This document shows, piece after piece, positions 23,283 through 33,524 of a stretch of 64,000 nucleotides of DNA. Origin of the DNA: Micrasema longulum (taxonomy: Eukaryota > Arthropoda > Insecta > Trichoptera > Brachycentridae); assembly GCA_022494885.1 (NCBI GenBank), contig JAGVSM010004207.1, positions 124,001 through 188,000 of the forward strand. The letters run 5' to 3'. The notes below the pieces were generated by a model. The model had not been told where the DNA came from, ran no database searches, and saw only the letters and a program-made list of their open reading frames with translations. Both the position numbers and the translations under genes were made by a program. How positions within the stretch are numbered: position 1 is the stretch's first letter; each line of letters begins with the position of its first letter.

Positions 23283-23525
23283 ATAAGGAAGTTCCATCTT
23301 ACGAGAAATTGGATATAAAAAAGTTTTCTCTGGCGTGGTAAAAATTAGACCATTTAATAGTAGCGCGAAGTTTCTCGAAAACGTGTGAAAAATTAATAAA
23401 AATGGTTTTAATAAAAAATACTAAGACGTCACAGGTTCATGTGAACAATAACCAATCAATATACAAACACGTGACCTCAAGGGCATAGTAACTACAAAAT
23501 TACGAAGCGATGATAATACGACACA
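23283..23525 (+). mobile_element. GGAACTTCAGCCC-family element, copy 1 of a head-to-tail pair
   Basis: GGAAGTTCCATCTTACGAGA, AATTGGATATAAAAA, AAAATTAGACCATTTAAT, AAGACGTCACAGGTTCATGT, ending GATAATACGACACATAAT. The end word is also the end of the second copy and of the 57.7-kb copy (AATACGATACATAA). Confidence 0.7.
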
Positions 23526-23855
23526 TAATGAGGAACTTCAGCCCTACGGGAAATTGGATATAAAAAATATTTTCTTGCGCGCGGTAAAAATTAGAGCATT
23601 AAATTGTACAGCAAAGTTTCTTGAATATGTACGCAAAAAAATATCTATATTAATAAAAATTCACTACTTTGATCGACGTCACTGGTTCATATGAACCAAC
23701 CAATGATAGGAGAGTTGTGAAGGGTATCCGGTTGGCTTACCGTAAACGAACCAATCTGAATAACTAACAGTGAGCAACCTCTGACGTCACACGCGGAGTT
23801 ATTTCAGAAATACGAAAGTTAAAAAAATCATAGTGCTGATAATACGATACATAAA
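23526..23855 (+). mobile_element. GGAACTTCAGCCC-family element, copy 2
   Basis: Starts directly after copy 1 with GAGGAACTTCAGCCCTACGG and ends with GATAATACGATACATAAA. It carries CGACGTCACTGGTTCATATG internally and CTGACGTCACACGCGGAG near the right end, both centred on GACGTC. It is the longest copy in the window (about 330 bp) and encodes nothing. Confidence 0.75.
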
Positions 23856-24439
23856 AAAATATATATATTTATTGTAAGTTTAGTTTAATGGTAATTTATT
23901 TACCATTAGGATTCCAAATAATAAAATAAATATATTTTTAAATGCTTATTGAAGTGAATACTATTTATTATGAGAATCTATTAAAATTAGCAAGCATATT
24001 GATTTAAAAATTTGGCATTACAAATTCATGGTGAAATCAACGCTAATCCTATTGTAGATCCGACGTTATTGGCCGTGGATGTCGAAACCTTTCATTGTGG
24101 CTATTATTATAGCGCGTACTTGCTTCTACTAATAAGAAATCGAAAAATAAATCACCAACAATGTAAATATTATTATATAATTCAAGCATGTCAAATAAAA
24201 AGAGCCTAACGGAAGTGTTTGTTTGTAAGTAGTATGGAAAGAGAAATCAATCTATATACTTTGGTTTAAGTGGTACATTTTTTAAAATAAAGAAACTTAC
24301 GGTTTTTAAGTGTTCTTATTACCAAACACGTATATTCCATTCACGTTTATAATATGCAAACAAAGCTAACAGTATTGCATTATCTATTCAAAAAACATTG
24401 AATATAAACCGAATTTTCCGTAAGCAAATTATTTATTTA

Positions 24440-24765
24440 TTTACTTCATCATCATTCCATGTCCGCTCCCTAGTTGGAGCGTATGGTGTCTACGAAGATT
24501 CTCCCGGCATCTCTGTCGGCCGCCAGCTCGCGTCCCGTAGTTCTGACACGAACTGTCAGCGGTGGACGTCCAGGACGTCGAAAACCTGGTGTAAAGTAGG
24601 CAAGCGTGGTAAGGGTCCCAGGAGGCATCCGCAGTACATGGCCGAATCAACCGTATTGCCTCCGCTTAGTGACAATTGTCACCGGAGTTTGCTGCATTCG
24701 ATCGCTTATTACGTCATTTCTTACAAAGTCAAACCACCACCTCGAAACCCGGTATTTTGCTATTT
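24440..24765 (-). pseudogene. LINE reverse transcriptase C-terminal domain
   Basis: The minus strand reads in one frame for over 80 codons with a single stop. Recognisable are RRQYG, stop, FGHVLRMP, then FRRPGRPPLTVRV and RELAADRDAGR, ending at a TAG. In RTE-like LINE proteins the consensus is RRxxWFGHVxRM...RPRGRP...LAxDRxxWR, so the internal stop falls exactly on the conserved Trp (TGA for TGG). A stop-then-GAGCGGACATGG ending is shared with 12.49-12.83 kb. It is 5'-truncated and dead. The island is GC-richer than its surroundings. Open frames on the plus strand here are shadows. Confidence 0.8.
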
Positions 24766-24799
24766 TGGGCCCCAGTGAGGTGCCACGATTCGCATCTTT

Positions 24800-24998
24800 A
24801 GAGGAGAATATGTGTTATTTAACTTTCTGTACATTTAATTTATGATTGTATCAGCATAGAATACCGTTTCGAGTGTAAAATGGAACCAAAACTCCTAAAC
24901 GCTTCATCTTATTTCTTACTTTATATATTTTATCTATCTACCATACTTGTGAAAGCCCTCCGGGCGTTTATGTGGATTAAATAAATAAATAAATATCT
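24800..24998 (+). mobile_element. LINE-type 3' tail
   Basis: AAAGCCCTCCGGGCGTTTAT followed by GTGGATTAAATAAATAAATA looks like a LINE 3' end: a CCCTCCGGGCG hairpin and a TAAATAAATAAATA terminus. No coding remnant on the plus strand upstream. Confidence 0.5.
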
Positions 24999-25099
24999 TT
25001 AAACAACAATTATTGTATCCCGTACGAGTGTTTTCGACTCGGTGCGTTGGCTACATTCAGATAAAATCCTAAAAATGGAAATTGAAGGGAGATGTTAGT

Positions 25100-25200
25100 T
25101 CGCCTCGTATTTTATAGGTTGGCACGACGCGTCCGCCTAGCACGCTTGGGGTCCTATGTTCGATTCCTGGTAAGGTGGAAGTGAAAAATTAGTTTTAAAG
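25100..25200 (+). mobile_element. tRNA-related SINE head (divergent)
   Basis: CGCCTCGTATTTTATAGGTT and TGTTCGATTCCTGG resemble decayed polymerase III A and B boxes, with GCGTCCGCCTAGCACGCTTG as anticodon-arm-like sequence. A functional tRNA is unlikely because the acceptor stem does not close. Confidence 0.5.
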
Positions 25201-25377
25201 GCAGTTCTACATTGGGAAGTTATCTTTTTTTTTTTACAAAATAAAATAAAATTTTATGTATGAAAAACGGAATATTCATATAAAATTGTTTTTAAAATAT
25301 GTTCAATTACAGTTACCGACGAATACCCTTCAAATTGCAATACAAATACAAATTATTTTATATTGTGTTTTTGTAGA

Positions 25378-25440
25378 GGTATATAGTGAGGGATGAGGGG
25401 GTTGAAATTCGGTCATTTGCACTTGTTTTCGGTAAATTAG
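25378..25440 (-). repeat. Short dispersed repeat, inverted copy of 3.69 kb
   Basis: Reverse complement of the 3685-3745 repeat: GGGGGTTGAAATTCGG, ATTTGCACTTGTTTTC. Confidence 0.6.
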
Positions 25441-25689
25441 ATAGGAGCGAACTACGGGAAATATTTTTTTATTGTTTATTTTATTTTTTATTTATTTGTT
25501 GATTAAAGTCTAAAATAAGTATTAAAAAAGAAATTGCTGGTAGATACATAATTAATAATAACGTTTCTACCTCTCGTGAAAACTTTTAGTGACTCTAGTG
25601 ATAACTCGTGTTTAGAGAGGGGGTTCGTTTTACATTTAATTTTATACAAATATATATTTAGTATCTATACACACATATTATTTTTACCA

Positions 25690-25815
25690 TCGATTATTTA
25701 TTTATTACTATACATCGCTTTTTTCAATTTCTAAGTTGTCTTATTTTTATATTTTATTCTTAAGAACCTTTAACCCAGTGTCTTCATTAAAATTACTTCG
25801 TAGTATAATAATTAT
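25690..25815 (-). pseudogene. Penelope-like endonuclease C-terminal remnant
   Basis: Minus strand reads RSNFNEDTGLKVL, then degenerate sequence and DNLEIEK, the same segment as at 14.69-14.83 and 26.89-26.98 kb. The GIY-YIG core is lost. A plus-oriented hairpin terminus follows at once (25816-25900), the same inverted layout as at 14.66-15.27 kb. Confidence 0.7.
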
Positions 25816-25900
25816 AAAATATGATTCGAGCCATTTTTAAAGATAAAGGAGCACGTCGTGGCTCAAAAACCGGTCAGTAATTAAATAAATAATGAGTGGT
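25816..25900 (+). mobile_element. Penelope-like terminal region with hairpin
   Basis: GGAGCACGTCGTGGCTCAAA then AACCGGTCAGTAATTAAAT: stem GAGC(CACG)/(CGTG)GCTC followed by AAAACCGGTC. It adjoins a minus-strand endonuclease remnant. Confidence 0.55.
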
Positions 25901-26154
25901 TAAAAAAAATGTATTTTAATTTATATTTTTATTAACTAACTTCAGTGTCTACGTTGGTTGTTTAAATAATAACTGATAATAACAAGTAATGAAACCCTAT
26001 TTACATGAACACTTATTTGCATTAACCTCACTTATGAAAACAGTTATGTTTATTTGACATTTAAATTGAATGATCGTTTTACAGAGCACATAACTAAATC
26101 GTGATAAATAATCTTGTAATAAAATTATCGTCTTTGTGTTACATAAGAATTCAT

Positions 26155-26315
26155 TAACTTAACTACTGCGGTACACATTCCACTTGACAAAATGTAATGT
26201 CATAGTTCAGTCTTCATGTAACAACAAATGATCGAGAAAAAACTGCTGTACTGAGCAATGCTCTATGCACCATTGATTATGAATAAGGGAAGTATGATGA
26301 TAATAAACGTAGTTA
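26155..26315 (+). mobile_element. SINE family A, 3' half
   Basis: TTCATGTAACAACAAATGAT, then CTATGCACCATTGATTATGA and GAAGTATGATGATAATAAA match the 3' end of the 44.98-kb SINE. The tRNA-like head is missing or too decayed to see. Confidence 0.65.
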
Positions 26316-26409
26316 AACGATAAATAAAGATGTTCTGACATTGCAGAATACTTATGCCAATCAATACCATCTAACTGAAGTATAGAAGTGAACTTCTGAC
26401 CCTGATCAT

Positions 26410-26545
26410 CCGCCTTATAATAATGGGCGGAGAATTGAGAAGGTTAAGAGTTTTGAATACTTAGGAGTTCACATAACTGAGGACGGTGGCAGGCACAAAG
26501 AGCTCGCGACGCGCCCAGGCATTGCTTGAGCAAATGTTTAAATTC
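26410..26545 (+). pseudogene. LINE reverse transcriptase internal segment
   Basis: The plus strand reads NGRRIEKVKSFEYLGVHITE, DGGRHKELATRPG, with a stop soon after. NGxxIExVxxFxYLGxxIxxDG is the conserved segment shortly after the palm domain in many insect LINE reverse transcriptases. It is cut on both sides and followed by Penelope sequence from about 26600. Confidence 0.75.
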
Positions 26546-26859
26546 AAATTAATTTGTTTTACCATAATAACATTACAAATAACTACATATAACCGATCTT
26601 ACGACTTTATAAAAAATAATAAAACCAATGTTTGATACCCCTGATCTACTGAAGTTGATTTCATTCCATGTACCACCTAGGTTAAGCAGAACATCTACAA
26701 TATTTTTTGTCAAAATTCTCGAACGGTAGCTCAATATAACTCACCTATGGTTATATTACAGAATACCGGGAATGAATATGCATCAAATTTCGATATATTT
26801 CGTTTATCTCTGCCTAACTTAAAAAATAAAGAGACCAACATATTTTTATCAAAAAGATA

Positions 26860-27093
26860 ATAGAATTCGCAAATCATCTGATAGAAAATAATCATAACTT
26901 CAATAAAGACACTGGATTAAAAGTACTTCATGTTGAAAATAAAATATTAAAATTAGACAACGTAGAAATCTGAGAAATCAAAAAAGCGATTTATAATAAG
27001 AAAACATTAATTAATAACCAAATAAACAATATTTCTTTTAGTCTTCTCCTGTCTAACTTTGAAAACGGTGATATCAAATTACCACCCGTGTAA
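26860..27093 (+). pseudogene. Penelope-like element, C-terminal end of the protein
   Basis: One plus-strand frame carries NFNKDTGLKVLHVENKILKL, DNVEI, a stop (TGA), then EIKKAIYNKK, and SNFENGDIKLPPV before a TAA at 27091. The frame is kept on both sides of the internal stop, so a single point mutation explains it. The segment equals the region after the GIY-YIG core on the minus strand at 14.66-14.85 kb. Upstream to about 26600 the frame is degraded and I cannot place the GIY-YIG core. Confidence 0.75.
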
Positions 27094-27265
27094 GGAAAAT
27101 ACGACTTGATTTATTGGGTCCACGTGTAGTATTTAGTGAACATGATAAAAATGAAAAAGGAATCAATTCATTAGTTACTTAAACCTTGACGAAGAAGCTT
27201 GTTTGCTTTGAAACCGGTCGGTAGAAAAAAAAAAAATAATAAAAAAAATTGTTGCTAAAAACAAA
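27027..27265 (+). mobile_element. Penelope-like 3' end with hammerhead-like hairpin
   Basis: Matches 15086-15266 and overlaps the last 22 codons of the Penelope frame. Hairpin: TTGACGA at 27186-27192, A, GAAGC, loop TTGTTT, GCTTT, then GAAACCGGTCGG from 27210. An A-rich tract and GTTGTTTTATTAATTTTATT follow. Because the coding end and the hairpin lie in one unit here, this copy is the anchor that ties the hairpins elsewhere to a Penelope-like element. Confidence 0.75.
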
Positions 27266-27454
27266 GTTGTTTTATTAATTTTATTATAAAGAATAACCAC
27301 ATAGTTAGTGCTTCAAATATAAACTTTATATTTCATTCCATTCAAAAAACATTAAATCGATTACTATTTGTTTTATTTTATTTTGAACTTTGAAATATGG
27401 CGCACATAAACATATTCTTATGTTTGCTCTAATAAATACATTGTTTACACGTTT

Positions 27455-27876
27455 CAGGCCCAGACCGCTAAACTACAGAGGAAGATTCCTCATGATAAAC
27501 TTTTATTTTTATTTGAATGAATTTTTTCATAAAACTTAATTTCTTTAATGATTTGTTTTTTAATAATTTAAAAATGAAGTAAATCTTTAATTTCTTGCAT
27601 CCCTTCCAAAAACCCTTACCCCTCCCGTACGAAAAAATTGAGATAAAAAAACGTATTTGACCAATGAATCGATACGCACCGGATGCGGACAAGGAAAGCG
27701 GTTAAGGGAGCGGTAAAGGCTTGTGGGAGGGATGCTAGTCCGAGAAATTAAGAATTTACTCCCTTTTTTATTGTAAAAGAAATCATCAGAAAAATGAGTT
27801 TTTTTGAAAAAATATTAGGATTTCTTTTCAATTTTCCAATAAGGAACGTCCTTTAAAGTTTAGCGGTCTGGCCCTG
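27455..27876. mobile_element. hAT-like MITE, 422 bp
   Basis: The left end CAGGCCCAGACCGCTAAACT and the right end AGTTTAGCGGTCTGGCCCTG are 20-bp inverted ends with one mismatch, extended by a weaker GAGGAA/TTCCTT pairing. CAGG starts are usual for hAT elements. The 8-bp flanks do not match, so the target duplication is lost or the class is different. Internally it holds GGGATGCTAGTCCGAGAAAT, found again at 30.53 kb. The minus-strand open frame inside has no known motif. Confidence 0.6.
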
Positions 27877-29160
27877 AAATACTGTGTAATATACGTATTC
27901 ATGTATATATTTACAAATAATTTATAAACATATGTCTTAACCTTAACTTTAAATTTGGATTTGTTTTTTATAATATACCATCTTTTTACAGCGTTGTATA
28001 ATGTAGAATATTGTGACTTCACTTTTTTTCCAAATGGGAGACTGATTTTTGACCGATTAAATTTAAATTTACATTATAATTAATGTTATAATAAATGCAT
28101 TATTTTATTTCTATGTATTAGTCTTTGCTCAATAAAGTCGAGATGATTTAAAAATATCGATAAATACATAATTATTTCACATTGAGTTATGTTGTTTTGT
28201 AAAATTCACCCCTTGCACTTGCTGATTCCTCGTTAAATATTTGGGTAAATAAAATTCTCAAAACTAAATCACGTTTTATTTTGACGAGTTAAACACCACA
28301 AGTAGAAATTAATTTTTCATAAATAATTACGAAATAATATAATGCTTAATAAAACGTCGGCGTCGCGTCGGTTTAAAATTTGCGTTTAATATCAATCACG
28401 TCATATATGATAATCATTTATAATCATTTTAGATAACCTACGCAAGTAATAAAAATAAATGTTAACGATTTACTGTACTATATTTTTTACCAAATAAAAT
28501 ACACAAAACGAAAGGAAATATGATGTTAAGTTTCACGAGATTAACGATATTTGGTGATTTATTCAACAGATTTACGAGGTATATAAATCTATTTTCCAGT
28601 GTAAAATACAATAATAAATTAAAATTTAATTTATGAATTTGGTATAAGAATAAATAATCTATCTTGTTGTGGGCATCACCGTGTTAAATAAGTTTAAAAT
28701 CCCTAACGTTTTAAATAAATTGTTTATGTTTTAGTTATGAACAGAAACTAAAGATACCTGTATAAAAATATATTTTTATAAAAATATTATTTTTTTTGTG
28801 GTTTCATCAAAGCTGTTTTTTTTTTGTTGTTAAATTTTAGTTTTACTCGAAAGTTCATTTTGTTATAGATCTTAAAGTAAACAAACATGAAAAACAAATA
28901 GACATTCAACGAAAACCCCAAACTGTTCATTCTTGTCTTGCTCAAAATATTCGTTGCAAATTAAAATATGAATATTCCAACTGAACTAGTGAAAGAAACA
29001 TAACAAAGTTCAAAATATTTTTCAATTATGATTGAAATTGATTTGTTATTCTAATTTAAGTTTATGTTATATTTTCTAATTGTTAATGGCATATTTTCTA
29101 ATTTATATGTATGCTTCAATTTTTATTACTATCGGTATATTTTCTTGTAAATTTTTCATT
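27877..29160. other. No recognisable feature
   Basis: AT-rich DNA with no supportable coding or repeat signature. Confidence 0.5.
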
Positions 29161-29164
29161 TTTA

Positions 29165-29705
29165 ATTTTTTTTTTTTTTTTGGTGGGCGGACATAAAGAG
29201 TAAAACTGCAATTTTGTTCATTTTGTGATTTATATGCGAAAATGTTCCTTGTACATGCCTGCATCAACGGTGTTAACAGTACACTTCTATGACTTCTCAA
29301 AACATAAATAAACAACGTGGTGTTCATTAAATTTTGGTTTTAATAAAATAGGTATGCACATTTGTGTCATATTTTCAGTGGCACAAATAGTACAAGATGA
29401 TCTCAGTAATATAAAGAAACTCATTTATATCATGCATTGAGTAGTACAAATAGTATTAAGTTAGTTCTAGTAGTATAAGTAGATTAATTTCTGTCCCATC
29501 TATTCAAGTAGTAGATCTGGAATATTTATGTTATTTGTACAAATTACTTGAATTTTGTTACGCAAATGAAATTATCTGTAAATAATTACCCATTTTGCAA
29601 AATATGAATTCTGTATCTAAATAATTAGGTTCATAATAACGCTTTTTTGCTTTCCTGAAAAGTTGCACTTTTTCCGTTATACTCTTATGTCTGCCCATCA
29701 AAGAT
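29165..29705. repeat. Possible inverted-repeat element
   Basis: TTGGTGGGCGGACATAAAGA near 29178 is matched, reversed, by TCTTATGTCTGCCCATCAAA near 29683, with weaker pairing inside (TAAAACTGCAATTTT). About 500 bp lies between. Ends are too weak to name a family. Confidence 0.35.
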
Positions 29706-30524
29706 ATTTACTTGTATATTATTATATTTATATTTGCGAAAACTTTAACTGGGTGTATGTACTACTTTTTAAATTAATTTATGTTGTTTCAATTAGTAAA
29801 AATATTTTTAAATACTAGCTATTTCATAGCTCACTTTGGTACAATATTTTAAATTTCGTCCATATCAGAAAAACACATATTTTGTCCAAGATATCCGACG
29901 CAATATTTTCTGTTGTAAATTTGTAATAACAGTAAAATAACTATTTTATAGCCAAATTAATTCGAAACGAAATTTACTACTTATGAATTAAGTACAGCAT
30001 TATCCGTTAAAATATAAAATTATTTATGCAATTATTGTTTATGGTTTAGCAAGGAAAACATAGGTGACGAAGAGGATCGCGCAACAGCTATCAAGGTCGT
30101 TCACATTTTAATTTCAACATTTTCCTTTAACGCCTTTATACTGGTTTCAGAAGACATAAACCTTATTACTTTTACTTCCCTTCGCCAATATTAATTTAAT
30201 AAATACTTTTTATATTACCTCCCGACATCGTAGTCATTTGTATTATATATTGATCGATATATTTCATCATCACCGTCATTACCGTCTACACCATAGGTTA
30301 CACCAAATATTGTTACACGTATTCATATAACAAAAAATGGTCCGTACTGAACAAAGAAAATTCCGAACTAATCAGGAACAGTATAAAAAACTGTATTAAT
30401 CTGAAAGATTGTGAAATATAATAATTAATCAATAATTATTTCTGCCTATGTAATTCATATTGATTAGAACATTAGTATTTTTTTACCGAAATACATCAAT
30501 TAATATTTATGGCGATCGATCCTA

Positions 30525-30800
30525 GGTGGAAGGGATGCTAGTCCGAGAAGTTAAAGGTTCAATCCATATTTATTTATTCAACTTTGTGTACAAATGTTAA
30601 TTGTACATTGGCGGGCTTATTGCCAAATGGCAATTTCTTCCAACCAACCAATAAAACAAAAGTTTTATTTTTATAATTCAACTTGCGAAACGTATTTAAT
30701 AGAAAATAAAAATTAAAATGCTTCAGATATACAAAAATAAAAATAAAAATATTTGTGTATAAATTACATTAAATCAATACTATTAATCGACGGGAAAGGG
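30525..30800 (-). mobile_element. LINE 3' tail and neighbouring repeat
   Basis: AGGGATGCTAGTCCGAGAAG (30.53 kb) is shared with the inside of the hAT-like MITE at 27.73 kb. Next to it, on the minus strand, GGTTGGAAGAAATTGCCATT, TGGCAATAAGCCCGCC and TGTACAATTAACATTTGTAC form a LINE 3' tail related to the one at 13.03 kb, ending in TTGAATAAATAAAT. Confidence 0.6.
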
Positions 30801-31454
30801 GAATAAAGAGGAAAATGGGAGAGATTAGGGATTAATTTTCGGATTTTATAAAAAAAAAAGTCATGGAAATAAATAAATAAAAAAATTTAAAAAAATGTTG
30901 ATAAAATTTACTATGAGGAATGTTACTCTGAAGTTCTGGCTCTGAACCACCGTGTATAGGTACTTTAGCACTAAAATAATTATGATACAAAGTCAAAGGT
31001 GTATTTTCTGTATTAAACACCATTAATTATCTACCAAAAATGCATTTTCAAAAGACTTAAATTAATTGTTAGTTAATGTTTCTATTTTATAAAATAAAAT
31101 ATCATTCATAAAGAGCATTTTTTTTTATTATGAGGTTGAATGTATTTTTCCATTCTATAAACATAATACATATGTCTTAATGAAAAATATCACAAAAACT
31201 AGGCGTTGAAAATTTAAATCGCCAATACAAAATGAAGAAAATTGGTTTGGATACTCTTGATCTGGCAAATACCAGTATATTGTATTTGAATAAACCACGT
31301 AGACTTTCACGATCTTTTAGATACCAATGCTTTCACTAGCTAAGATAATTGATGCAACAATGCTGTTAAAATAATATATTATAAATACACGGCATAATTG
31401 AAAATCTGTTAGTATTATTTTGTTTATAACTGCATTTATAATATCTATAATCAA
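30801..31454. other. No recognisable feature
   Basis: A-rich DNA; the short minus-strand frame at 30832-31023 has no recognisable motif. Confidence 0.5.
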
Positions 31455-31830
31455 AAAACATATTTACAAATCACAACAGAGAGGCAAAACATTTTTAAGA
31501 AGGAAATATGGAAGTCTAGACATTTGCAGGGCTCATGCTCTGTAATTGGCTGGTTTAAGTGGCCATTTTACACACTGTAAGATTCATAATTCCGCCTTAA
31601 TTTGAACATCCATATGTCTTCGATTCTTCCATCTGTTGATTTTACTGAAGTAAAAGAGCTGAAACCTTTATTGTTGTGAAGATAGAATTATAGATATAGA
31701 ATTATAAATATAGAATTAGAATTATAGAATTATATCACGTACTAAGCAACGCAATACCTTAAAATAATTTTCCAATCTTGATACTTTTTCTTGGACTGAG
31801 TTACTGAGACTGGTTTAAATACAATATTTC
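31455..31830 (+). mobile_element. Foldback MITE, long arm
   Basis: AACAGAGAGGCAAAACATTT, GGAAATATGGAAGTCTAGAC, ATTGGCTGGTTTAAGTGGCC, then TTCTTCCATCTGTTGATTTT and GTAAAAGAGCTGAAACC match one arm of the foldback family. A local AGAATTATA duplication interrupts it near 31.69-31.73 kb, and the other arm is missing. Confidence 0.8.
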
Positions 31831-32149
31831 ATGCGAGGACACACTCAAAATATTGTAAAAAAAATATTATTCAGATAAACCAAAATTTCAAATCTGGTCA
31901 AAGGCAGATGCAATTATTGAAGGGCAAATGTTTAGACCTTTTATGAGTAGATTTCTAGACAGGTATTATTTTTGTATTTGGCCTACTGGAGTTTTCTGAT
32001 TATGTCCTATCGCGAATGGATATTGATATTTTTGGATTATATAATTAAAACAAACATTTTTTTTATTTTTTTTATTAATTAATTTCATAAAAAGTAGATT
32101 TTTTTTTTTTAAATTCTATACATATCTACTTTAAACATCTAGTAAATGC
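31831..32149. other. No recognisable feature
   Basis: AT-rich with poly-T; nothing assignable. Confidence 0.5.
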
Positions 32150-32215
32150 TATCACTGTAACTCTCCAAAAAAAGAGACTTACTCTTGTGCTTGGAGAGAG
32201 ACTTACACTGTTGTA
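32150..32215 (-). repeat. Short dispersed repeat, inverted copy of 14.29 kb
   Basis: CACTGTAACTCTCCAAAAAA, GAGACTTACTCTTGTGCTTG, GAGAGAGACTTACACTGTTG. Its two ends are themselves inverted (CACTGTAACTCTCC against GGAGAGAGACTTACACTG, imperfectly), so a tiny palindromic MITE is possible. Confidence 0.55.
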
Positions 32216-32889
32216 GTTGTTTATTTATAAGAGTTTATATAAATTTGAATACGAGTTCATAAGAATAAAATATAAAGAAAAAACGTAAAACAATAATACA
32301 TTCATATTAATCAAAATTTATTGTAGTTTATCCACGTGTTCAAAAAATTTCGTTAGATTTACTTCAAATTTATTTGTAGATATATTATTTTTAATAGTTT
32401 TTAGTTCGTTGGGAAAATTATTATAATTTTTTACACCTTTGAAGACAAAGCTATATTGACCATGACTTGTACTCTTATTTTAATTTGGAAGTTGTAAAGA
32501 TGTACTTTTGTCTAATTATTATTTTTAAACTGTTGTGTAACGAATAAGGAATAATATGTATGTAACAATATGAGAGTACAATGGGGCGTTTAAGAAAAGT
32601 ATTTTTCACGATAACTTTATTTCTTTGAACATCGTGATTCGTATTTAGGCTTTTTATAAATAACAAAGAAAGCTCTTCAATATTTAGATTTACTCCGCAG
32701 TAATATTTCTTGTAAAAGAAATAGTACTTACTTCATGTTTTGGAATTATGTCGTTTGTTTACGCGACTTTAAATTTTAACTGCCATTGCTTTATAACAAA
32801 CTAATTATTGTTCTCTTATATAAAAGAAAACGCGTTAAAATCTCAGTTAGATTAAAGAGACAGCAAAACAGTTGGTTAGATTAGTGGAG

Positions 32890-33005
32890 AGTGTTAATTG
32901 CGCCGTTCCCCCGCGAGGGTAGGCGGAGAAGATAAAACACCGTATTACCCTGTCTTTGCATACGGACCTAGCTTTCTCTACTTTCATACGTCTATCTCCG
33001 CAGTT
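32890..33005 (-). pseudogene. LINE C-terminal remnant (minus strand)
   Basis: GCCGTTCCCCCGCGAGGGTA then GGCGGAGA and CCTGTCTTTGCATACG is a mutated copy of the block seen at 54.74-54.80 kb, which encodes the WRSILSAYPYG-like end on the minus strand. Frame lost. Confidence 0.6.
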
Positions 33006-33276
33006 AACATCTGTTGACATCGCCCTGTTTGTTACTGTTATACTTCTAAGTAAGTAGAAAAATAAAGGAAATTTTGATCAAAAGTGTTTTGTACTTTTCG
33101 ATTTACAAGACTGCCAAGTTCCAGTACCACAAAGACGATACAGCATGTATGACTATTTATTTATTAACCGACATTGTCCATGTATACAATTTATAAGATT
33201 TAAATATTACAATTAAGAATAGTTCAAAACATTTTTTAAAAAAGAAAAGAAGCATTGACAAACATAAGGGACATCG

Positions 33277-33353
33277 AGACAAGATCTGGACTATTTATTT
33301 AGTGCTCGTTTAAATCGTTGTAAACTTAAACCAAAAAAGTCCAGATCTTGTCT
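33277..33353. repeat. 16-bp perfect inverted repeat
   Basis: AGACAAGATCTGGACT (33277-33292) and its exact reverse complement (33338-33353) flank a 45-nt loop. Possibly the remains of a small palindromic element. Confidence 0.75.
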
Positions 33354-33424
33354 TGAGTTAACAATACGACAAAGACGGGTCATTGGAAAATTAAGGCCAT
33401 AGTTTGTTCTAGATGACTAGATGA

Positions 33425-33520
33425 CTAGATGCATAAATGTGCATATGCTATGATCCTGCAAAGACAGACTCACCGCTACCCCTAAGGGGAATTCGCTTGA
33501 TAGTAGTTGTAGTAATACTG
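33425..33520 (+). pseudogene. LINE C-terminal remnant (plus strand)
   Basis: Reads MTRCINVHML, stop, then CKDRLTATPKG, aligning with MTRCTNVEEARNVCQDRRVW at 1.68-1.75 kb. Highly decayed. Confidence 0.55.
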
Positions 33521-33524
33521 TTTC

